41,225 bases of DNA, from assembly GCA_028275505.1 (NCBI GenBank), contig JAPWUP010000013.1, positions 1 through 41,225 on the forward strand. Reading direction: 5' to 3'. Below are positions 15,666-24,030 of this stretch, piece after piece. The first letter of the stretch is position 1. Each line of letters starts with the position of its first letter. The translations under genes were made by a program, and so were the position numbers. Source of the DNA: Bryobacteraceae bacterium (GTDB lineage: Bacteria; Acidobacteriota; Terriglobia; Bryobacterales; Bryobacteraceae). A model generated the notes under the pieces. That model had not been told where the DNA came from, made no database searches, and saw nothing but the letters and a program-made list of their open reading frames with translations.

Positions 15666-17840
15666 TCAGCGCAGCGAAAGAGTGATCGCGTTCGAAGTCC
15701 CTAGCCGGTTCGCCAACGTGACCGACACGGATTCAATGGCGTCGGTGAGACTGGAAACATTCTTGACGTCACCTTGGAGCGTGAATGGCACCGTCGCGGT
15801 GAAGAGGCTCCCGTATTGCTGGGAGGTGCTGCTCTGGTACCAGGCCAGGAAGCTCGGCTCGGCATTCAGTGTAAGCTTGGTCGTGCCCAGATTCTCGCCC
15901 GCCACCGCCGTGAACTGGAACTCCATCTGCGTGATGGAGCGGCTGGTGGCGTAACCGCTGACCAGCAAGGTCAGGCTGTTGTTGGTCTTCGAAGAAAGCG
16001 CGACGCTCAACAGCCGCGGCGCGCTCTGAGGCACGTTGAGAGTGAGCGAGGGTGGATCACTGGGCGTCAGGTTAATGCCACCCTCGGTCGCAAACGATGG
16101 CGTCAGCACGATGCTGCCCGCCACGGTGCCGGTTTGCAGCCGGATCTCGGGCGCGTTGCCCGCGAACAGGGCCCGTTTGGTGTTGGCCGGGATAGTGAAG
16201 TTAGCCGTGCGCCCTCCGGTGGCGAACTGCACCGCAGGATCCGGGCTGAAGACCTCGGAGTTGAAGCTCAGCGTCAGGGTGCCGGTCAGCGTGAGGGGAT
16301 AGGGCGATTCCAGCTCCAGGCCCACCGAGATCTGCTGCATCGGCTGCTGGGGGCCGCTCGGCGCGATGAAACGGTAGGAAGGCAGCGGATCGGGGGGACC
16401 GCCCGCTCCCGACAGCGTGAAACTCTGCGTGTCAATCTTCAACGTTGCGGTGCTCGTACCCACAGCCGTCGGCGCGAACTGCACGCTGAAGCGCAGGCTG
16501 GCGCCCGGACTGATCGTCGCCGGCAAGGCAGGCACGTCAGCAAGCGAGAACGGGATGCCGGTGGCGCCCAGCGTGATGCTGTTGATCGTGGCGGGCGCCG
16601 TGCCCGTGTTGCTGACGATGAAATCCACACTGGTAGTGCGCCCCACGGCTACCGGCGTGAAGACTACCGTTCCGTTGGGCTGCACCGCCGTGACCGCCGA
16701 TCCGATCGCGTAGGCGTAAGTGAGGGTGGCGCCCAACCCCGTGCCGGTCAGATCAAAGCTATCGGCGCCGATACGCAAGCGCCCTGAGGTACGGCCCGGT
16801 TGCGTCGGGCTGAACGTCACGGTAAAGGTCGCCGAGGCGCCCGGCGCCAGCGTCAACGGCAGGAACGGCAGATCCGCCAGTGCGAAGCCCGTGCCCTGCA
16901 CGCTGATTGTGCTGATGGTCCCGTCGGCGTTGCCCGTGTTGCGCACGCGGATCGTGACGCTGCTCTTGTCCCCTACCAGCGCGTCGGGCAGCGTGATGAG
17001 CTGGGCGGGCGTGATGGCGGCCGCGCCAGCCGGCGAAATCACTTCGTAGGCATAGACCGCTCCCGAGCCGGATCCCTCGAGGCGAAAACTCACTTGCCGG
17101 TCCACCAGCTCGATCACCAGGCTCCCTTGGCTGGTGGCGAGCTGTTTGGGCGAAAACTGAATCGAGAAGCGAAGATCTTTGCCGGCATCCACGGAGACCG
17201 GCGGCAGGGGAAGGCCAGCTAACTGAAAGGCGTCGCCAGCGCCGCGGATGTTATTCACGGTCCCGGCGCCGCTGCCGCGGTTGGTGATGATGAACGTGGC
17301 GGTCGCAGTCGTGTTGAGCGCAGTGAGCGGGAAAGCCACGGTACCGCCCGGCGCCAGCGGGGTGGCGTTTCCTCCCGGCGGGATGTAACTAAAAGCGAAC
17401 TCCGGCGCCGTGCCAACCAGATTGATAGTCAAGGTCGCCGTGGTCCGGCCATCCACGTAGGTAACGGCGATCCGCGCGGAGGTACGCGTCCCGGAGGTGG
17501 GCAGGTAGCGCACGTAGAAGGTCAGGCTTTGGTTCCGCAGCAGGGAGACGGGGAGGTCCGGCAGTCCGCTGACCGAAAAATCGGCGTGGCCGCTGAGGTC
17601 CACAGTGTTGACGCTCACCGAGGTCCCCGTACCCACATAGGTCATCGTGATGGATGCGGAGGCGGGCAGTCCGATGGCGTCGGCCGGCAACGTGATCGTC
17701 CCGCCATCGGTGATCGTGAAGCGATTCGCCCCTTGCTGCACCTGCAAGGTGAACGGCGCTGTGGTCTGGGCGGGGGCCGTGAATGCAAAGATCAGTGCGA
17801 GCGCGAGGAAGGGCAAAACAGTCCGCTGCATCCGTCTCAT
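15666..17840 (-). CDS. Secreted protein with four HYDIN/ASH-like (choice-of-anchor D) Ig-fold repeats
   Basis: This 724-residue protein has a signal peptide (about 1-25, ending APAQ). Four related Ig-like units of about 105-115 residues span roughly 27-143, 146-257, 263-368 and 373-479. Each carries a core of the form F-x-L-x-x-[LV]-P-x-x-P, about ten residues, then SLTFYVRYLP, DLRFSIQFSP, SATFTVTFSP or SLRFSVQFAP. Units 3 and 4 are the closest to each other. The remaining 245 residues are a different beta-rich region ending in VTLANRLGTSNAITLSLR. ASH/HYDIN folds are protein-interaction modules; no enzyme motif is visible. Its ATG overlaps the stop of the upstream propeller-like gene (ATGA, 17837-17840), so translation is coupled. 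The composition, rich in Thr, Ser, Ala and Gly, fits a cell-surface protein. Confidence 0.82.
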   Translation of the reverse strand: MRRMQRTVLPFLALALIFAFTAPAQTTAPFTLQVQQGANRFTITDGGTITLPADAIGLPASASITMTYVGTGTSVSVNTVDLSGHADFSVSGLPDLPVSLLRNQSLTFYVRYLPTSGTRTSARIAVTYVDGRTTATLTINLVGTAPEFAFSYIPPGGNATPLAPGGTVAFPLTALNTTATATFIITNRGSGAGTVNNIRGAGDAFQLAGLPLPPVSVDAGKDLRFSIQFSPKQLATSQGSLVIELVDRQVSFRLEGSGSGAVYAYEVISPAGAAAITPAQLITLPDALVGDKSSVTIRVRNTGNADGTISTISVQGTGFALADLPFLPLTLAPGASATFTVTFSPTQPGRTSGRLRIGADSFDLTGTGLGATLTYAYAIGSAVTAVQPNGTVVFTPVAVGRTTSVDFIVSNTGTAPATINSITLGATGIPFSLADVPALPATISPGASLRFSVQFAPTAVGTSTATLKIDTQSFTLSGAGGPPDPLPSYRFIAPSGPQQPMQQISVGLELESPYPLTLTGTLTLSFNSEVFSPDPAVQFATGGRTANFTIPANTKRALFAGNAPEIRLQTGTVAGSIVLTPSFATEGGINLTPSDPPSLTLNVPQSAPRLLSVALSSKTNNSLTLLVSGYATSRSITQMEFQFTAVAGENLGTTKLTLNAEPSFLAWYQSSTSQQYGSLFTATVPFTLQGDVKNVSSLTDAIESVSVTLANRLGTSNAITLSLR

Positions 17841-18760
17841 TCTCCTTTCCCTGCAGGTACGAACCAGATTGCGGGCTCGGGCCTGATCTTCAGGACCAGC
17901 AAGGGATCCGAAGGCCCGCTGCTAGTGCGGACAAGCCAAAGATCAGCGTCGCCGAGCCGCGCCAGCGTGGTGGGTTCGGCATCCGCCACCAGCCGGGCCG
18001 CAACCGCGCGCGCCGCCAGTTCGTAGATCAACACGGCGCGCTCCGCACGGCCCGCCACCAGAAGGTACTTCTGATCCTGCGAGAGTGCGACGCCCACAGG
18101 ATCCTCCACCGCGGCCAGCAACTCCGCGGAGGCCTCGTCCGCGTAATCCCGGATGCGCCAGATTTCGCCGTTGCCGGCGGCTACCAGCAGATTCGTTCCC
18201 GTGACCGCCAGACTGATCGCACGCAAGCCGGGAAGCAGCGGACGGGGGCCTGACGGGTCAACGAGGAACACGCCGTCGCTCGTTCCCGCCACGATGCGCC
18301 CGTTTCGATCCACGGCGAGGGCGCTGGCATCCCCGAGTGGAATCGGGTCATCCGCCAGGGGCAGGTCGTTGAAACCGCGAACTCGCTGGACCGCGCCCGA
18401 GGCCGAGTTGTAAATCAGCGCAACGGAGCCGTCCTCCGCCCAGGCCGCGCGCTCGGGAGCGATCCGCACGCCCGCAACCGGGACCCAAGTCGGCTCAGGT
18501 CCTTTCAATCCGCACACCGAAAATAGTGCGCCATCCTTGAGCACGAGCGCGCGTTGCCCGTCGGGAGCCGCGCTGGCCCACGTCAGCTCGCTCACCACGG
18601 CATCGCCGAAGTACGCTGCGCCGGGCAAGCCCACGATTGGGCGCAACGCCCTCTGACTCTCGTCAAAGATGAACCCAGAAACGGGGCCCTCGATTTGCAA
18701 AGTTTGGGCGCCCAGGAATCCGGCAAGCAACAGGCCGACAAGAACCTTTCCGCTCTTCAT
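17837..18760 (-). CDS. Exported propeller-like protein of unknown function
   Basis: This 307-residue protein has a signal peptide (MKSGKVLVGLLLAGFLGAQ). The rest reads as repeated short beta strands with Asp-Gly turns: AWAEDGSVALIYNSASG, LAVDRNGRIVAGTSDGVFLVD, VALSQDQKYLLVAGRAERAVLIYEL. This resembles YVTN or NHL-type beta-propellers, but no blade signature is strong enough to name. No catalytic residues stand out. It is the middle gene of a coupled trio: 17 bases follow the Ig-like membrane protein, and its stop overlaps the start of the HYDIN-repeat protein by four bases. A structural or ligand-binding role in a surface assembly with its neighbours is inference only. Confidence 0.75.
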   Translation of the reverse strand: MKSGKVLVGLLLAGFLGAQTLQIEGPVSGFIFDESQRALRPIVGLPGAAYFGDAVVSELTWASAAPDGQRALVLKDGALFSVCGLKGPEPTWVPVAGVRIAPERAAWAEDGSVALIYNSASGAVQRVRGFNDLPLADDPIPLGDASALAVDRNGRIVAGTSDGVFLVDPSGPRPLLPGLRAISLAVTGTNLLVAAGNGEIWRIRDYADEASAELLAAVEDPVGVALSQDQKYLLVAGRAERAVLIYELAARAVAARLVADAEPTTLARLGDADLWLVRTSSGPSDPLLVLKIRPEPAIWFVPAGKGE

Positions 18761-18777
18761 GACCTCACCCCCATTGT

Positions 18778-19521
18778 TCAGCGCGGGCTACCCACGGTGA
18801 TGGGTCCCGGAGTGATCGTGATGGGCCTGGTTGTGGCGGCAGAGGCGGTTCCGTTTCCGCGAGTGGCGGCCACGGCTCCAATCACCGCTCCGGCGGCGCC
18901 AACGCCCACCAGCACCTTCCACAATCCGGAACGCCCGCTCGTCACGCCCGGGCCAGACCCGCCGCGATACGCGTTGGTCTGCGCAATCACAGCGCTCCCT
19001 GTTTTGTTGCCCAACGTGGCCGTCACCTTGATGTTGAACCGCCCGGCTTCGTCGTTAGGCGTATAGCCGCTCGCCCGAGCGCGACCCTGTTCATCGGTGC
19101 GCACGGTCTGCGTTCGCATCCAGCCGTGGAAGACGCCACCGGGTCCGGCGGGCGGCAATTGGAAGACGACTTCCGCCCCGGCTACCGGCTTGTCATTTTC
19201 GTCGCGCACTTCCACGACGGGCGCGGTCGCCGTGCGCGTGCGGATGTTGTTGACCGCGCCTTCTCCTTCGATCACCACCACCTTCAACACCCCGGGTGGC
19301 TCCGGCGGCTTGGCCGGTGCGGGCGCTGCCGGTTGTTGAGGTTGTGCCGGTTGGGGTTGGGCCGGCGTACCTGGTTGTGGCTTCTCTTGCGTCTGGAGCA
19401 TCGAGGGTCTGCCAGGCGGAGGTTGCGCCACCTGGGGACGGGGGCCCGTGGGCTGTTGGGCAGGCAAAGGCCACGCCAGCAACCCGGCGAGAACTGTGCT
19501 GAGAACCGCTCTGAGATCCAA
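18778..19521 (-). CDS. Ig-like domain protein with Pro/Gln-rich linker and C-terminal membrane helix (TTG start)
   Basis: This 247-residue protein has a signal peptide (about 1-21, ending PLPAQ) and a Pro/Gln/Ala-rich low-complexity linker (about 22-76). A bacterial Ig-like (Big_1-type) sandwich follows (about 78-185: VVEVRDENDKPVAGAEVVFQL, in pieces, TVRTDEQGRARASGYTPNDEAG, FNIKVTATLGNKTGSA). A Gly/Ala-rich hydrophobic helix (about 200-222: GLWKVLVGVGAAGAVIGAVAA) precedes a Thr-rich tail. The start is TTG at 19521, supported by an excellent AGGAGG about seven bases upstream and by the signal peptide beginning there. It is first in the exported gene run. The 195 bases upstream (19522-19716) show no gene. 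Function unknown; a surface anchor or linker to the cell wall is possible. Confidence 0.78.
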   Translation of the reverse strand: MDLRAVLSTVLAGLLAWPLPAQQPTGPRPQVAQPPPGRPSMLQTQEKPQPGTPAQPQPAQPQQPAAPAPAKPPEPPGVLKVVVIEGEGAVNNIRTRTATAPVVEVRDENDKPVAGAEVVFQLPPAGPGGVFHGWMRTQTVRTDEQGRARASGYTPNDEAGRFNIKVTATLGNKTGSAVIAQTNAYRGGSGPGVTSGRSGLWKVLVGVGAAGAVIGAVAATRGNGTASAATTRPITITPGPITVGSPR

Positions 19522-19716
19522 GCTCTACCTCCTGGGACGAGTCACCGTGTCGGAGTTGGAACTCCCGGCTAGTCTGACAGGATAGCGTATCTGGCAGGCC
19601 GCCACGCCTGAGGCTGTTGACGCCCCTGTTGGTGACGGCTGCCTAAGCCATTAAGACGATGGCCGGCGGGCTTTGTGTTACCCCCGAGGCTGCGCCGAGC
19701 GCCATTGCCCCGAGAC

Positions 19717-20976
19717 TCAGGTCAGCTCCACCCGCGAGGGCGGACCGTAGTGGATCTTTACCTCCCGGCCGCCGTTCAGGATCGAGAGCCGTGCTGCCTC
19801 GATCACCAGCTCGTTATAGCGAGAGTTGGCGGGGGTGGCCATGACGCCAGCCTGATCTACCTCGGCAAGGATTTCGCGACGCCTGCGCAGTGCCTGATCT
19901 GGCGGCATGCCCTCGGTCTGCTCTTCGAGGCGAATCGCGCTGCGCAGGATATATTCCACCGACCGGTATCCGTACCCCACGGGAACCAGGCCCGGTCCGC
20001 CCAGATCCACGTACTGGAAGTAATCAGGGCTGGGTTCGGCGTAAATGGTCGAGCCGGGACCGCCCGGCCGTCTCGTGTAGCAGTAGCGGACGCCCCGATA
20101 CTGATCGTCGTGCGCCAGCCAGGCGCCTGTGTCCGGCCCCGCGCAATACATGGTCAGGCCCTGAGTGTTCGTTCCCGGTCCTTCGTCCGGGAAGCCCAGC
20201 GCGTTTTGCACGTTCAGGCACGCGCCGTTGGACCAGATCACGCGCGCGTCCGTCCACAGGAATCCCTCGTTGCCGTTGGGATAGCGATCGCGGATGCCGT
20301 ACACGCTCACGGAAACCGGTAGCAGCCCGGTGATGAAATGCACCAGGTCCACGTAGTGGCAGCCGATGTAAGTGAAGGCATCCGAGTTTTCCACCGTACA
20401 CCAGTTCTGGAAGTTGGAGTGACGGTAGTACCATTTCTCGAGCAGCCACGCGGTCCCCAGCCGGAACTCGCCAAACAGGCCCTCGCGGTAACGACGGCGC
20501 GCGATGAGGGCGCGATCGTCAAATCGCTTGTGGTACTCGATCCCCACCAGCAAGCCGCGTTCGCGGGCCTCGTGCTCGATCTCTTCGGCGTGGCGCGCGT
20601 TCAGCACCAGCGGCTTGACGGTGAGCACGTGCTGGTTGGCGCGCAGCGCTTCCATGATCACCGGGTAGTGCAACTGATCGGGTACTGCGACCACCACGAT
20701 GTTGCGGGGCGGCATGCGCCGGATCAGTTCCCGGTAAAGCTCCGGCTGAGGGGCGTCGAGGTCGCCCGAAACATCCGGATAGGGGCGAAAAGTACTGCCC
20801 GGGAAGGCGCGGCGGAGCGTTTCCGACTCCATCAGCTCTTTAAGCGGGCGGGCGGTGAGCGCGCAGATGGAAATCTCACCCAGCAGCCCCTGCCGCTGCA
20901 TGTGCCAGATCGAGGGCAGCAACTGATCGTGCGTGATCATGCCGCCGCCGACGATGAGCACTTGCGGGGGATTCAT
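19717..20976 (-). CDS. Gfo/Idh/MocA-family NAD(P)-dependent dehydrogenase
   Basis: This 419-residue cytoplasmic protein begins with a Rossmann strand-turn (VLIVGGGMITHDQLL). The catalytic-lysine motif, usually EKP, reads V120-K121-P122 (LTVKPLVLN): the lysine is kept and the acidic residue lost. The second conserved site is GCHYVDLVHFITG (205-217), with His207, Asp210 and His213 in the places expected for the family. Members oxidise or reduce sugars, inositols or amino-sugars. Its ATG overlaps the aminotransferase stop by four bases (ATGA, 20973-20976), so the two are translationally coupled. This suggests that a ketone made by one is aminated by the other, or that an amino group is removed and the ketone reduced. 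The substrate is unknown. Confidence 0.85.
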   Translation of the reverse strand: MNPPQVLIVGGGMITHDQLLPSIWHMQRQGLLGEISICALTARPLKELMESETLRRAFPGSTFRPYPDVSGDLDAPQPELYRELIRRMPPRNIVVVAVPDQLHYPVIMEALRANQHVLTVKPLVLNARHAEEIEHEARERGLLVGIEYHKRFDDRALIARRRYREGLFGEFRLGTAWLLEKWYYRHSNFQNWCTVENSDAFTYIGCHYVDLVHFITGLLPVSVSVYGIRDRYPNGNEGFLWTDARVIWSNGACLNVQNALGFPDEGPGTNTQGLTMYCAGPDTGAWLAHDDQYRGVRYCYTRRPGGPGSTIYAEPSPDYFQYVDLGGPGLVPVGYGYRSVEYILRSAIRLEEQTEGMPPDQALRRRREILAEVDQAGVMATPANSRYNELVIEAARLSILNGGREVKIHYGPPSRVELT

Positions 20977-22358
20977 CGCACCATCGCCTCCTGCGCAGCC
21001 AGCGCTTCAGCGAAAGCCTCTGCGAAGCCGGCCACGCTGTCCTCCAGGGCGGCTTCGGTCAGCACCAGCGGAGGCGCGACCTTGATGGTCGAACCCAGAT
21101 AGCCCACGGGGCTGAACATCAACACGCCTTTCTCGACCGAACGCCGTACCACCTCCCAGGCCAGGTCCCCGTCCGGCTCTCCCGTCGCTGGGTTGATGCA
21201 AATGACCCCGGCTACCAGGCCCTTGCCCATCACGGCGCCGATCTGCGGGAACCTTCGGGCGAGTTCATTCAGTTTTTGGTGCATCAGAGCGCCGACGCGA
21301 CGGGCGTTTTCCACCAGGCCATCCCGCAGGATCGTTTCGATGGAGGCCAGGGCAGCGGCGCAGCAAACGGGGTTGCCGGTGTGGGTCGAGGTCATGGTGC
21401 CGGGCGCGAATTGGTCCATAACCTCCGGTCGCCCGGCCACGGCGGAAATGGGCAGCGAGCTCGAGATGCCCTTGCCGAAGCAAGCGATGTCGGGAACGAT
21501 GCCGTAGTGCTCGAACCCCCACAGCGTTCCCGTGCGACCGAAGCCGGCCTGAACCTCATCGCAGATCAATAAAGCCTTGTGACCGGTGCACCACTGGCGC
21601 AGCGCCTGCATGTATTCCACAGGGGCAAAGGCTGCGGTGCCTCCCTGGTAAGTCTCCAGCAATACCGCTGCAACGTTCTGCGGTTCGACGCCCCGCTCGT
21701 GGAGCGCCCTTTCGAAGCCCTCGAAAGACGTGTCCTCCGTCCACACGCCGTCAGGGAAGGGAACTTGAACGAAGCCCGGATCCAGGTTGATAATCCACTC
21801 TTTCAGCGCCGGGATGCCGCCCGCCTGCTGGGCACCCAGCGTGCGGCCGTGGAAAGCGTTTTCGTAAGAGACGATGATGTGTTTGCTGCGGCCGCCCTGT
21901 TTGACGCCCCACGATCGCGCCAGCTTGATGGCGCACTCGATCGTCTCAGAGCCGGTCGTCAGCAGGAAGACTTTCTTCAAGGGCTCGGGCAACAGCGAAG
22001 CCAGCCGCTCCACCAACCGCGCGCGAATTTCGCTGGGAAAGCAGTAATTGGTGAGCAAGCGGGAGCGGGCCTGGTTGACGATGGCGTCAATGACTTCCGG
22101 CCGCCCGTGGCCCGCGTTGGTAATAAGCACGCCGCTGGACCAGTCCACCCAGCAATTACCCCAGGCATCGTAGACCTGGAAGCCCTCCGCGCGGTGCCAC
22201 ACCACAGGCGGCTGCCCGCGCATGGCCAACGGCTCGAAGGCGGCCAGCCGCTCAAGAATGGGAATGGATTCGGGAACAGGAAACTCGGTGACGATCCTGC
22301 GGAAGGGCGTCTCCACGCGCGGCACACGCCGCGGCGTCAGCGGATACTCTCGTGCCAT
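20973..22358 (-). CDS. Class III (PLP-dependent) aminotransferase
   Basis: This 461-residue protein has all fold-type I class III landmarks: GSETIECAIKLAR (136-148), the PLP-stacking region ENAFHGRTLGA (166-176), D267-E-V-Q-A-G-F-G-R-T-G, and the Schiff-base Lys296 in ACFGKGISSSLP. STHTGNPVCCAAALA (324-338) completes the active site across the dimer. The closest familiar relatives are 4-aminobutyrate and ornithine-type aminotransferases, but in a coupled pair with a Gfo/Idh/MocA dehydrogenase an amino-sugar or aminocyclitol substrate is plausible. The ATG has no ribosome site. A TAGAAT hexamer at 22367-22372 would start the mRNA about two bases upstream of it. Little else lies in the 67-base gap to the next gene. 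Confidence 0.88.
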   Translation of the reverse strand: MAREYPLTPRRVPRVETPFRRIVTEFPVPESIPILERLAAFEPLAMRGQPPVVWHRAEGFQVYDAWGNCWVDWSSGVLITNAGHGRPEVIDAIVNQARSRLLTNYCFPSEIRARLVERLASLLPEPLKKVFLLTTGSETIECAIKLARSWGVKQGGRSKHIIVSYENAFHGRTLGAQQAGGIPALKEWIINLDPGFVQVPFPDGVWTEDTSFEGFERALHERGVEPQNVAAVLLETYQGGTAAFAPVEYMQALRQWCTGHKALLICDEVQAGFGRTGTLWGFEHYGIVPDIACFGKGISSSLPISAVAGRPEVMDQFAPGTMTSTHTGNPVCCAAALASIETILRDGLVENARRVGALMHQKLNELARRFPQIGAVMGKGLVAGVICINPATGEPDGDLAWEVVRRSVEKGVLMFSPVGYLGSTIKVAPPLVLTEAALEDSVAGFAEAFAEALAAQEAMVR

Positions 22359-22366
22359 ACCCCGCT

Positions 22367-22372
22367 ATTCTA
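22367..22372 (-). promoter_or_regulatory. -10 hexamer of the aminotransferase-dehydrogenase pair
   Basis: TAGAAT on the minus strand, predicted start about 22360 for an ATG at 22358. No -35 match and no Shine-Dalgarno sequence; nearly leaderless if used. Confidence 0.35.
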
Positions 22373-22425
22373 ACGCGCGTCGCCCGCTCCGCCGAGCCGC
22401 GGCGTAGGGATTTTGCCTTCCGTGC

Positions 22426-23739
22426 TCAGACCTTCTCCGGCACCACGTAGGGCTTGCGGTACTCGCGGGTCAGCATGCGGTTGGCTTCGTCATCGCCCAC
22501 GAACTTGATCGTTTTGGGATCGAAACGCAAGCCGCGCTTCAGGCGGTAGCTGATATTGGCCAGGTGGCACAAGGAAGCCGAAATGACGCCGATTTCAACG
22601 TCAGCGGTCAGGTCCTTATAGTTCCGGCTGCGCACCGCTTTGAAGAAATTCTCGATGTGCGGGATCGTGTCGCCGCCAGAGGCTTTCTCTTCCATGACCA
22701 GTTCGCGCTTTTCGCCCTTGTACACCTGGAAGCCGGCGCCGTCCACCGCCATGTAGCCTTCGGCCCCCAGGAACAGGTTGCCGATGGTGTTCTGCCCGCG
22801 GGGTTGCAGGCCGTCTTCGCCGCCGGTGATCAGACCGCGAACCTCGAAAACGATCTCGCAATCACCGTAGTCAAAGGTGGCCAGTTGCGTGTTGGGCGTC
22901 TCCTGGTCATCGTCATAGATGTACTTGCCGCCCGTGGAGACCACGTAGGTCGGCCAGGTGATGTCGCCCAGGCCCCAGCGCGCAATGTCCATCTCGTGCA
23001 CGCCCTGATTGCCGATGTCGCCGTTGCCCGTATCCCAGAACCAGTGCCAGTTGTAGCGGAAGCGGTTCTCGTTGAACGGGCGCATCGGCGCCGGACCGAG
23101 GAACAGATCCCAGTCCACGCCCGGAGGCACCGGCCCGTCCGGCTTCTTGCCGATCGAAGGCCGCCGCTTGAAGCACAGGCCTTTGGAGAGATACACCTTG
23201 CCGATCACGCCCTCACGGAGAAGCTGCATGGCGCGAATCTTGTGGGGTGCGCTGCGGCCCTGCGAACCGACCTGAACCATACGGTTGTATTTGCGCGCGG
23301 CCTCGATCATCTTCAGGCCTTCCCAAACGTTGTGGCAGGCGGGCTTTTCCACGTACACGTCCTTGCCCGCCTGGCAGGCCCAGATGGTTTGCAGGGCATG
23401 CCAGTGGTTGGGGGTGGCGATGGACACGGTGTGAATGTCCTTGTCCTCGAGCATCTTCCTCATGTCGGTGTAGACGCGCGGCTTCAGGCCAGTCTTCTTT
23501 TCCACCATCGCCACGGCGCGCTCCTGGGCCGCCTGATCCACGTCGCAGACCGCCACCACCTGCGCCGTCGGGATCGCCATGTAGTAGCCCAGGTGAGCGC
23601 GACCCCGCCCGCCCAAACCTACGACACCCACATGGATGCGGTCGTTCGCGCCCAGAATACGGCGTGCGCCAATGGAGAGCGCTGCCGCCCCTGCGCCGTA
23701 CAAGAACTCTCGCCGATTGCCTTCACTCATGCTTGCCAT
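22426..23739 (-). CDS. Tat-exported Gfo/Idh/MocA-family oxidoreductase
   Basis: The protein (437 residues from the ATG at 23739, or 434 from 23730) has a twin-arginine leader (NRREFLYGAGAAALSIG). A Rossmann motif follows (VGVVGLGGRGRAHLG), then an intact EKP site (VYVEKPACHNVWEG) and the second conserved region GDIGNQGVHEMDIARWGLG. The C-terminal domain is the usual open beta-sheet of the family. These exported members are common in Acidobacteria and Planctomycetes; Tat export implies folding with the cofactor before transport. Substrates are probably sugars or glycosides, not defined here. The ribosome site GAGGAGG sits very close to the first ATG and about ten bases before the second, so either start is possible. 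The frame stays open to 23853, but that upstream part has no leader character. It is divergent from the RidA-like fusion across 291 bases. Confidence 0.87.
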   Translation of the reverse strand: MASMSEGNRREFLYGAGAAALSIGARRILGANDRIHVGVVGLGGRGRAHLGYYMAIPTAQVVAVCDVDQAAQERAVAMVEKKTGLKPRVYTDMRKMLEDKDIHTVSIATPNHWHALQTIWACQAGKDVYVEKPACHNVWEGLKMIEAARKYNRMVQVGSQGRSAPHKIRAMQLLREGVIGKVYLSKGLCFKRRPSIGKKPDGPVPPGVDWDLFLGPAPMRPFNENRFRYNWHWFWDTGNGDIGNQGVHEMDIARWGLGDITWPTYVVSTGGKYIYDDDQETPNTQLATFDYGDCEIVFEVRGLITGGEDGLQPRGQNTIGNLFLGAEGYMAVDGAGFQVYKGEKRELVMEEKASGGDTIPHIENFFKAVRSRNYKDLTADVEIGVISASLCHLANISYRLKRGLRFDPKTIKFVGDDEANRMLTREYRKPYVVPEKV

Positions 23740-24006
23740 GACCTCCTCGAGCTGGTATGAAATCTCGTGCCGGACGGGTCGCCGCCGCGATCGGCCGTCC
23801 CGGGGCGCCGCCGGCTCGGCTGCTACCGGATACCATGCTAGCGCGGGACGCATCCCGGCGCGAGCACTTCACAGCTATGGCGTGCGCAGGGGCCGACCGG
23901 TTACTTTGGCGCACTGCGCGGCGGCCCTTGCTTCTGCCGAGGGATTCGCGGTCGAATTCGTTGCGGGAGTCGGCACTGTGCGGTGAGTCGGATTCGAGAA
24001 GCACTC

Positions 24007-24015
24007 TGCTACAAT
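24007..24015 (+). promoter_or_regulatory. Extended -10 promoter of the triple RidA-like gene
   Basis: TGCTACAAT, predicted start near 24022, nine bases before the ATG at 24031. It lies downstream of an in-frame GTG at 23983, arguing for the ATG. The rest of the 291-base divergent gap (23740-24030) shows no gene. Confidence 0.45.
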
Positions 24016-24030
24016 CGTGAGCGGGACCCG

